DNA of 64,000 nucleotides from Fallopia convolvulus (lineage: Eukaryota > Streptophyta > Magnoliopsida > Caryophyllales > Polygonaceae). A program made the position numbers and the translations under genes. Location of the stretch: the NCBI GenBank assembly GCA_964016875.1, contig OZ024729.1:28664494-28728493 (forward strand), read 5' to 3'. Positions 57,191-64,000 of this stretch are shown here, piece after piece; within the stretch, counting starts at the first letter, position 1, and every line of letters starts with the position of its first letter. A model generated the notes under the pieces. It was given only the letters and a program-made list of their open reading frames with translations, was not told the origin of the DNA and did no database searches.

Positions 57191-58248
57191 ACTTCCGCCA
57201 CAAAAATAATCACGAAATCACGTTAGCCACGACATCCCCAACGGATTGCCCTACGAAAGGTGCCCTGGGGCTAAAACACGCGAGGCTAAATATCACTCTG
57301 AAAAAGAACCACATAATTCTAGTTTTGTGGCTATTTAGCTGCAAATAATAGCCACGAATTAGTTTATTGCTAAATGTGTGGCTATTGGCCATGAAAGTCA
57401 CATTCAACCACATTAGCCAGAATTGAATTTCGTGGTTAGTTTTGAGTGCATCACCATCAAATTTTAGCCACAAATGTATTTTGTATCTAAATTCGAGTCG
57501 AATTTGAACTCATAATCGCACCTATTTCGTGGCCATTAGCCTTGAAATTTGACATGAATCCATTTTGTTTCAAATTTTGTGGTTAAATAATTAGGCATTT
57601 AAAAAAAATAAAAAAAATATTACACCATAATATTGCATATTTGCATTATAATAGTAATGCAATTACATAGTATATAATACACATTTATTGAAAAATCCCA
57701 CAACAAACCACATTCTATCCACATGCTAACCAAAACCCACAACAAAACAAAAAAATGTAAGAAGATAGATACATAGATGGTTCAACTCAGAAATGTATCC
57801 CCTAGGACTTGAACATTTTAAGCAAAGTGTTTATACCATCCACTCCAAGCCTTTGTCCACATGAGAAGCTTGTAAGGTCTGTTTGGGTTAAATACATCAC
57901 AATAAAAGTCGTTGCAAGTATTAATCTATCATATTAAGATCATCAACAAGTATGAATCAGAAGTTGTATCTTTAACTTGGAGCTATCCAAAAATTTCTGC
58001 AACGATAGATATGTAAATACACAAATAACAATATATGTGCACACATATAGTTCATTGATCTAAAAGGATCAACCAATTAGAAGTCAGCAACAGAACTGTT
58101 ACCTTTCCACACCCCTCATAGTGCAAACATATTATTTTTCTCCATGAATGTGAGAATGCTTCAGCAAAGCACACCTTATTTCAACAGATCAATCAATCTT
58201 AATCCAAACAAGTCATAATGCAACTCTGTAGCATAGTTGGAAGCACAC
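57191..58248. other. CACTA left subterminal region and spacer
   Basis: From 57191 to about 57590 units such as GTGGCTATT and TAGCCACGAA recur on both strands, probable transposase-binding repeats. From 57600 to 58248 no structure was recognised; it may hold further 3' exons or UTR of the captured gene. Confidence 0.6.
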
Positions 58249-58799
58249 CTTAATTTGATGCCTCCTTTCGATGTGAACAAAGTCAACTGGATCTTGGTTA
58301 CGGTTTATGCCTTTCCACCTAATTCCAAGAAGTGAGAAAGAAAGCATGAGTAAATCTGATGCAGTAAGAGACTAAGAGTCACAAGCGAAGCTATGCTCTA
58401 CAAGTAGATCTTTTCATTACCACATTTTCCCCATGATCATAAGCATATTGCTTCAAAATTGATGACAAATTAAGATGAAGTATTATCCATGAAAAAGAAG
58501 AAAATCAAGCATCTACGTTGCATAGAGTGGAGGAAAAAGACACAAGATTGGAACTAGGATCATACAATTTAGGGTGTACATGTTCTGGAGGAATCAGATG
58601 GACTTGCGATATGTGCTCAAAGAGTAAATAGCTATGCATACATTCTGCCACAATTCTTGCAACCTGTATACAGCAGAAGGGGAGATTTAGAATACAGGCT
58701 AAATATAAATTATTTAATACTTCTACTAATAGTGCAAACTGTAAAATACCTCAGGGTACTCAAATTCGATGAACCTGAGTAATGCTTTGATTTTCCAGT
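58249..58799 (-). pseudogene. Captured NIFK-like nucleolar RNA-binding protein gene fragment
   Basis: Three minus-strand exons fit GT/AG borders: 58799-58750, 58663-58566 and 58318-58249. Together they encode TGKSKHY, then GFIEFEYPEVARIVAECMHS, YLLFEHISQVHLIPPEHVHP, PKLWKGINRNQDPVDFVHIE and RRHQ. This is the end of an RRM followed by the region after it in MKI67-FHA-interacting nucleolar phosphoproteins (NIFK / Nop15 group), which act in ribosome biogenesis. Two extra bases after the KHY codons shift the frame. The N-terminal half of the RRM and the basic C-terminus are not found. It is a transduplicated host fragment inside a CACTA element. Confidence 0.75.
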
Positions 58800-59150
58800 C
58801 TACAAAGGAAAGTATCATAATTAATAAATATCAGAATTCAGAAACAAGAACTTCAGGAAGCAAAGTAACCAAAAACTAAAACTCTAATTTCCTACTATGA
58901 AAAATATATTGCAGACAACCAGCGGCCGGAAATTCTCAGCCAGGCGCCAGCGGCGAAAAACAAGTGAAAATTCGGATCTTTCTCAATTGAGAAATAAGAA
59001 CCACGGTTGAACTAAAGACATTAGGAAACAAAATTCAATTGAGAAGGACAAGCTCAAAACGATCAATTTGGAGACTAGTTTGTAGACTTTGACGAGGCGG
59101 AGAAGACAAGCCAGCGTTGAAGACTCCGAATTCTTTATCCCCGAGTATAT
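58800..59150. other. CACTA interior without recognised gene
   Basis: This lies upstream of the captured exons on the minus strand and may be intron or 5' region of the captured gene. No RRM N-terminal segment could be read. Confidence 0.4.
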
Positions 59151-59440
59151 CGTTCCATCCTGATTCTCTCTCTTGGGCTCCTTTCAATTTGGAGATAAAT
59201 TTGTAGACTTTGAGGAGGCGGAGAAGACATGTCGGCGGTGAAGAAGAGTTCGTCGTTCCATCCTGATTCTCTCTCTCGGGTACCTTTCAATTTGGAGGAG
59301 GCGGAGAAGACATGTCGGCGGTGAAGAAGAGTCTGTCGTTCCATCCTGAATCTCTCTCTCGGTTCCTTTCAATTTTGAGGAGGCAGAGAGACATGTTGGC
59401 AGTGAAGAAGATCTAGTTCGTCGTTCCATCCAGATTCTCT
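59151..59440. repeat. Four imperfect tandem copies, 83-103 bp
   Basis: Each copy begins CGTTCCATCC at 59151, 59254, 59337 and 59422. It continues with GATTCTCTCTC, CCTTTCAATTT, GGAGGCGGAGAAGACATG and CGGCGGTGAAGAAG. They give false Arg/Ser-rich ORFs on the minus strand. They may derive from the 5' region of the captured gene. Confidence 0.85.
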
Positions 59441-59688
59441 CTCGGGTTCCTTTTAGGGTTTATCACTTGAATGACATGGACATTTGAGCCACACATTAGA
59501 AAATTGGGTTTGAGCCCGCCAAGCCCGCCAATATTTAGCCCAAATTTTCGTTTTCCCTCCAAGCCCACCAATAATTTAATCCAAATTTTATTTTCCCTCT
59601 TAAAGTAATATTTCCTTCTATTAAACCCGCCATTAATTTTTGCACACATTTTTAACAATTCTTTTAAAAGCTGAATAATTTATAAATA

Positions 59689-60906
59689 AGTAGGATTATA
59701 ATAAGGAGATTGAATCAAATGAAAATGGGACTTATCATGAAAACTAAGAACGCATCTGGACTATCCGATTGAAACACTAGAAATGAATCTAAGTCATCCG
59801 ATTAAAAAAAAAAAAAAAAAAAAAATAATAAATTTTTTTTTTTTTTTTTTAATTTTATTTTCTTACTTTATTTTTTTTAAGTCTTTTTACGTATGTAGAA
59901 TGATGTAAATCGAGTATGAACATAAAGCCATAAAACGTGAACATGCAATACTAATATGTGAGCGTATCAATATTATATGTGAACGTATACTAAATTTTCT
60001 GAAGTTAAAATGCGATTATATGTGAACAACCCTTGTAAAAATGTGAACATGTGTATAAAATATGTGAACAGATCGTAAAATGTCAACCGTCGTGTTTTTG
60101 GCAAAAATAAGCAAAAAAATAAAAAAAATAAAAAAATAAAAAAATAAAAAAATAATTTTTTTATTTTCTTACTTTATTTTTTTAAGTCTTTTTACGTATA
60201 TAGAATGATGTAAATCGAGTATGAACATAAGGCCATAAAACATGAACATGAAATACTAATATGTGAACGTATCCATATTATATGTGAATGTATACTAAAT
60301 TTTCTAAAGTTAAAATGCGGTAATATGTGAACAGCCCTTGTAAAAATGTGAACATGTGTATAAAATATGTGAACAGAACGTAAAATCTCAACTGTCGTGT
60401 TTTTGGCAAAAATAAGCGAAAACATAAAAAAATAAAAAATAAAAAATAAATTTTTTTTTTTTTTTTTTTATTTTTTTGTCAAATTTTTTTTAAGCCGTTT
60501 AACGCCTGTATTATGATTTAATCGAACATGAACACATGACCATAAAACATGAACAAAGAGTAATAATATATGAACACACTTGTAATATATGTGAACGTAT
60601 TATAAAATCTTTGAACTGAAAAATGTGATAATATGTGAACATGTCTTATAATAGTGTGAACATATGCATAAAATACGTGAACGTAACATAAAAAATCAAA
60701 TTTTGTGTTTTTGGCAAAAACAAGCGAAACTAAGAAAATTAAAAAAAATATTTATTTTTTCTTTTTTTTTTATTTTTGTCAAAATTACCATTTTGCCCCT
60801 ATCTCTTCTAATCTTAGTCATCCATTTCTCAAATCCAAGGGTCCTCATTTGTTCTTAGTTTTCATGATAAGCCCCATTTTCATGTGAATCGACCTCTTAT
60901 AATAAG
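59689..60906. mobile_element. Nested MULE-like inverted-repeat element
   Basis: About 55-60 bases at each end are inverted copies, including TGAAAATGGGACTTATCATG and GAAAACTAAGAAC on the left and their complements on the right. The flanks TTATAAATA (59680-59688) and TTATAAATC (60907-60915) look like a nine-base target duplication with one mismatch, the size expected for Mutator-like elements. The interior has no gene but three repeats of about 305 bp and poly(A)/poly(T) tracts. Confidence 0.65.
59881..60770. repeat. Three tandem repeats of about 305 bp
   Basis: Units start GTCTTTTTACG at 59881 and 60186, and a diverged copy begins near 60493. Each holds many TGTGAAC(G/A) words (ATATGTGAACGTAT, AATGTGAACATGTG), ends GTGTTTTTGGCAAAAA, and is followed by an A/T homopolymer tract. 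The third copy is clearly older or faster evolving. Confidence 0.85.
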
Positions 60907-61066
60907 TTATAAATCATATTCACACATTTTTTAGTGTAATTCTTAATACATTTTAAAATTCTATATGATAAAATTAGCAATTAGTTTTTTAAAAAAAATT
61001 AAATTTTTTTTTACAAACTAAATTTATAAACCCTTAAATACAAATAAAAAAATTTAGGCCAAATGA

Positions 61067-62755
61067 ATATAACGATTTCTTATAAGAATGAACGGTTAAA
61101 GGAAGATAACGATTTCTTATAAGAATGAACGGTTCTAAACCCTAAACCCTAAACCCTAAATGATAAAATGATTTCTTATAAGAATGAACGACTCTAAAGG
61201 ACTATAATGATTTATAACAAGAATGAACGGTTCTAAATGAGTATAACGATTTCTTATAAAAATGAACGATTATAAATGAATATAATGATTCCTTATAAGA
61301 ATGAACGGTTCTAAAGGAATATCATGATTTCTTATAAGAATGAACGACTCTAAAGGACTATAACAATTTCTTACAAGAATGAACGGTTCTACATGAATAT
61401 ATATTTCATATAAGAATGAACGGTTCTAAAGGAATATAACGATTTCTTATAGGAATGAACGATTCTAAACCCTAAACCCTAAACCCTAAATGATCAAATG
61501 ATTTTTTATAAGAATGAACGACTCTAAAGGACTATGACGATTTATTACAAGAATGAACGGTTCTAAATGAATATAATGATTTCTTATAAAAATGAACGAT
61601 TATAAATTAATATAACGATTTCTTAAAAGAATGAACAGTTCTAAAGGAATATAACGATTTTTTATAAGAATGAACGACTCTAAAGGACTATAATGATTTT
61701 TTACAAGAATGAACGGTTCTACATGAATATAACGATTTCTCATAAGAATGATCAGTTCTAAAGGAATATAACAATTTCTTATAGGAATGAACGGTTCTAA
61801 ACCCTGAACCCTAAACCCTAAATGATAAAATGATTTCTTATAAGAATGAACGACTCTAAAGGACTATAACGATTTATTACAAGAATGAACGGTTCTAAAT
61901 GAATATAATGATTTCTTATAAGAATGAACGATTCTAAAGCAATATAACGATTTCTTATAGAAATGAACGGCTCTAAAGGACTATAATGATTTCTTACAAG
62001 AATGAACGATTCTACATGAATATAACGATTTCTTATAAGAATGAACGGTTCTAAAAGAATATATAACGATTTCTTATAAGAATGAATGGTTCTAAAGGAA
62101 TATAACAATTTCTTATAAGAATGAACAGTTCTAATCAAAGGAATATAACGATTTCTTATAGGAATAAACGATTCTAAGGGAATACAACAATATCTTATAA
62201 GAATGAACGATTTTAAATGAATATAACGATTTATCATAAGAATGAACGATTCTAAGTGAATATAATGATTTATCATAAGAATGAACTATTCTAAACGAAT
62301 ATAACGATTTCTCATAAGAATGAACGATTCTAAATGAATATAACGATTTCTCATAAAAATGAACGAATCTAAATGAATATAACGATTTCTCATAAGAATG
62401 AGCGATTCTAAATGAATATAACGATTTGTCATAAGAATGAACGAATCTAAATGAATATAACGATTTCTCATAAGAATGAACGATTCTAAATGAATATAAC
62501 GATTTCTCAATAAATGAACGATTCTAAATGAATATAACGATTTCTCATAAGAATGAACGATTCTAAATGAATATAACGATTTCTCATAAGAATGAACGAT
62601 TCTAAATGAATATAACGATTTCTCAATAAATGAACGATTCTAAATGAATATAACGATTTCTCATAAGAATGAACGATTCTAAATGAATATAACGATTTCT
62701 CATAAGAATGAACGATTCTAAATGAATATAACGATTTCTCATAAGAATTAAAAAT
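61067..62755. repeat. 39-bp satellite array with telomere-type blocks
   Basis: The unit is ATAACGATTTCTYATAAGAA plus TGAACGRTTCTAAANGAAT, present about 43 times. In the left zone (to about 62150) units vary and CCCTAAACCCTAAACCCTAA blocks stand at 61137, 61467 and 61799, a higher-order spacing of 330-332 bp. In the right zone (62150-62755) units are nearly identical. Minus-strand frames run open through it and give false repetitive proteins. Confidence 0.95.
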
Positions 62756-63060
62756 TATTAATTTCCTAGGAAGTCATTTATAATTTATTAAAAATTATTA
62801 ATTTCCTAGGTGAGCATGATTGATATTTTATTTTAATAAATATTTTTTTATAAAGGCCCATGGGTAATATTTATTAAAATTTTAAAATAATTTTTATTTA
62901 TAGTGGAAATAATTTTACAAATAATAAAAATTAATTACGAATGGGCTTGTGAGGTAATAGAAAATCTGATGGGCTTGGGAGTCAAAAGAAATGGGCCCGT
63001 TTTTGGATCACCGTACTCGGCCCATATGGAGGAGCAGCCCAATCCAAATGTATTCTTCTC
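62756..63060. other. Spacer with one short duplication
   Basis: ATTAAAAATTATTAATTTCC followed by TAGG occurs twice (about 62748 and 62789). No gene is supported. Confidence 0.6.
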
Positions 63061-63670
63061 CTCTTCCTTCGTTGAAATCTTGTGGTTATTTCTAAAGATT
63101 TACCACGAAATGAAGAACTCGTGGCTAGTCTCGTGGTTATTTCTGCAGATTTCTCACGAAATAAAGAACTCGTGGCTAATCTCGTGACTGTTATCGCAGA
63201 TGTTTCCAAACAAACTATGTTAGACACGAAAATAAGAACTCGTGGCTAGTTTTGTGGTTATTTCTAAAAATTCTAACGAAATGAAGGACCATTTATGGGT
63301 CAATGATTCAAATTACCCACACAAATATCCACAAACCTAGCCACGACTAGTATGTGGGTACTTAGCTCTAGACTTTGTCCTGAATATACACACGAATCTT
63401 TTTTCATGGCTAATTAGCTACTACTCTAGAAATGAATCTAGCTGCGCAAGAAATTCGCGTCTATTGGGCCTTAACGTTAGCCACAAACTTGTTTTCATGA
63501 CAATATGGCCAGAAATCTACAACCAAGTCTAGCCGCGCTCACTTTTCGGGGCTATTCGGCCGCAAAACTAGCCACAACTCTATATTTCATGGCCATATTA
63601 CCGCAAACTGAAATATTTGTGGTTAAACTTATGGTCGTTGCCACCCAAATTACCCTCGCCAAAATTCGTG
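63061..63670. repeat. CACTA right subterminal repeats
   Basis: Three copies of a unit of about 57 bp (CTCGTGGCTARTCTCGTGG, TTATTTCT, CACGAAAT) lie at 63070-63270. Further TCGTGGCTA, TAGCCACGA and TAGCCGCG words continue to the right end. They mirror the left subterminal region and probably bind transposase. Confidence 0.75.
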
Positions 63671-63710
63671 GCTAAATATTTTCTGGCTACAAACGCGTTT
63701 TCCAGTAGTG
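63670..63710 (-). repeat. CACTA right terminal inverted repeat
   Basis: Read on the minus strand it starts CACTACTGGAAAACGCG, then TAGCCAGAAAATA, pairing with the left end. The duplication CTG follows at 63711. Confidence 0.88.
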
Positions 63711-63713
63711 CTG

Positions 63714-64000
63714 GTAGGCTCGTCAACGAGGACGTTAGTGCCCAAAACTTTTGTATCGAGGTCTTCATCCTCGAAATTAAGCTCATCCGTGCCTCCCTCT
63801 GTGTCAGCCTCTTCAGTCTCGTCTCCAGCAGCCTCGTTATCCTCATCTTCGTCTTCATCCATCGCTTCTCCTTCTCGCTCGAATCTTGTCTCACAAGGCC
63901 TAAGCGATAGCTCATCCTCCGGCTTGGGCTCTAACGAGAATGCATGACCCGTCCACACCTCGTACCAATTTGGTACATAGAGTAGCTCCAACTTGTCAAG
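63714..64000 (-). pseudogene. Athila C ATHILA ORF, upstream part, cut by the CACTA element
   Basis: The frame enters from the right edge and reads LELLYVPNWYEVWTGHAFSL, then RFEREGEAMDEDEDEDNEAA and LNFEDEDLDTKVLGTNVLVD. This matches Athila B around 40780-41040 (YVPNWYEAWTGHAFPL, EEDDLDTEVLGTNVFV). The open frame continues across the CTG duplication to 57146. Confidence 0.85.

Larger units (their letters stand above)
57150..63710. mobile_element. CACTA transposon, non-autonomous, with captured gene and satellite
   Basis: The left end reads CACTGCTGGAAAACGCG and the right end, reverse-complemented, CACTACTGGAAAACGCG. The three-base duplication CTG flanks it (57147-57149 and 63711-63713), and the Athila C frame rejoins across it. 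These are the hallmarks of CACTA (En/Spm) elements. Subterminal regions are full of TCGTGGCTA / TAGCCACGA units. No TNP2-like transposase was found in 6561 bp, so it is probably moved in trans. It holds a host gene fragment, short tandem repeats, a nested inverted-repeat element and a 39-bp satellite. Confidence 0.9.
52332..64000 (-). mobile_element. Athila C, minus strand, 5' part outside the window
   Basis: This is a third Athila copy in reverse orientation. Its 3' LTR lies at the left (52332-53823), then polypurine tract and 3' spacer, then the ATHILA ORF, which runs from beyond 64000 down to 55580. It is split by a solo LTR and a CACTA element. Gag, pol and the 5' LTR are not visible. Its palindrome motifs are mostly of the GTTAAC type. 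Confidence 0.9.

Noticed and set aside
56662..57213. Minus-strand 183-residue ORF spanning the solo LTR border
   Set aside because: It runs from Athila C sequence in a wrong frame into the solo LTR; it is a chance frame.
59135..59429. Arg/Ser-rich minus-strand ORFs
   Set aside because: They are products of the four tandem copies at 59151-59440 and have no domain.
61137..61160. True telomere end
   Set aside because: Only three CCCTAAA units per block, regularly spaced inside a satellite within a CACTA element.
61818..62510. Long minus-strand ORFs with ESFILIRNRYIHL-type repeats
   Set aside because: The 39-bp unit is a multiple of three, so frames stay open through the satellite. This is not a protein gene.
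61067..62755. CRISPR array
   Set aside because: The repeats are directly adjacent with no unique spacers, and the DNA is clearly plant nuclear.

Overview
This window is plant nuclear DNA, most likely from a eudicot, and it is almost entirely transposable elements. The families are plant-specific: Athila-type Ty3/gypsy elements with an ORF in the env position, SIRE-type Ty1/copia with an env-like third ORF, a FAR1/MULE transposase, a CACTA transposon, and initiator tRNA-Met and tRNA-Asp primer sites. I see no ordinary intact host gene. Nearly every reading frame is broken by stops or frameshifts.

Left part (1-12519): a broken plant-mobile-domain-like gene (about 209-912), a small complete ORF with a SUMO/ubiquitin-like pattern (1307-1618, minus), a 173-bp foldback, and a four-exon Mutator-like (FAR1/MULE) transposase pseudogene (2199-4147, minus) with a GC-rich hairpin cluster at its 5' side. 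Next come a degenerate LTR element with two 639-bp LTRs (4834-8468), a minus-strand gypsy gag-protease relic (8469-10107), and about 2.4 kb without genes but with two local duplications.

Right part (12520-64000): one nest of insertions. The host is a SIRE-like copia element whose 5' LTR is 12520-13435 and whose gag, integrase, RT, RNase H and env-like ORF are spread over about 40 kb. Athila A (13807-30868, target duplication GAAGC) split its gag, and a second copia (14212-18737) sits in Athila A's 5' LTR. Athila B (34287-44639, flanking GGTAC) split its RT. A 4050-bp LTR-like insertion (47869-51918, duplication CAAGG) split its env-like ORF. Athila C (52332 to beyond 64000, minus strand) ends the visible host element. 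Athila C is itself split by a 1123-bp solo LTR (55723-56845, duplication CCATC) and a 6561-bp CACTA element (57150-63710, duplication CTG).

The CACTA element carries three spliceable exons of a host nucleolar RNA-binding protein gene (NIFK-like), a nested MULE-like inverted-repeat element built on about 305-bp repeats, and a satellite of 39-bp units with telomere-type CCCTAAA blocks at about 331-bp spacing.

The observation I find most unusual is a paired palindromic motif scattered through LTRs, spacers and coding linkers of the Athila elements. Its outer letters are constant (TCG....CGA), but the core is GGTACC throughout Athila A and mostly GTTAAC at the matching places in Athila B.
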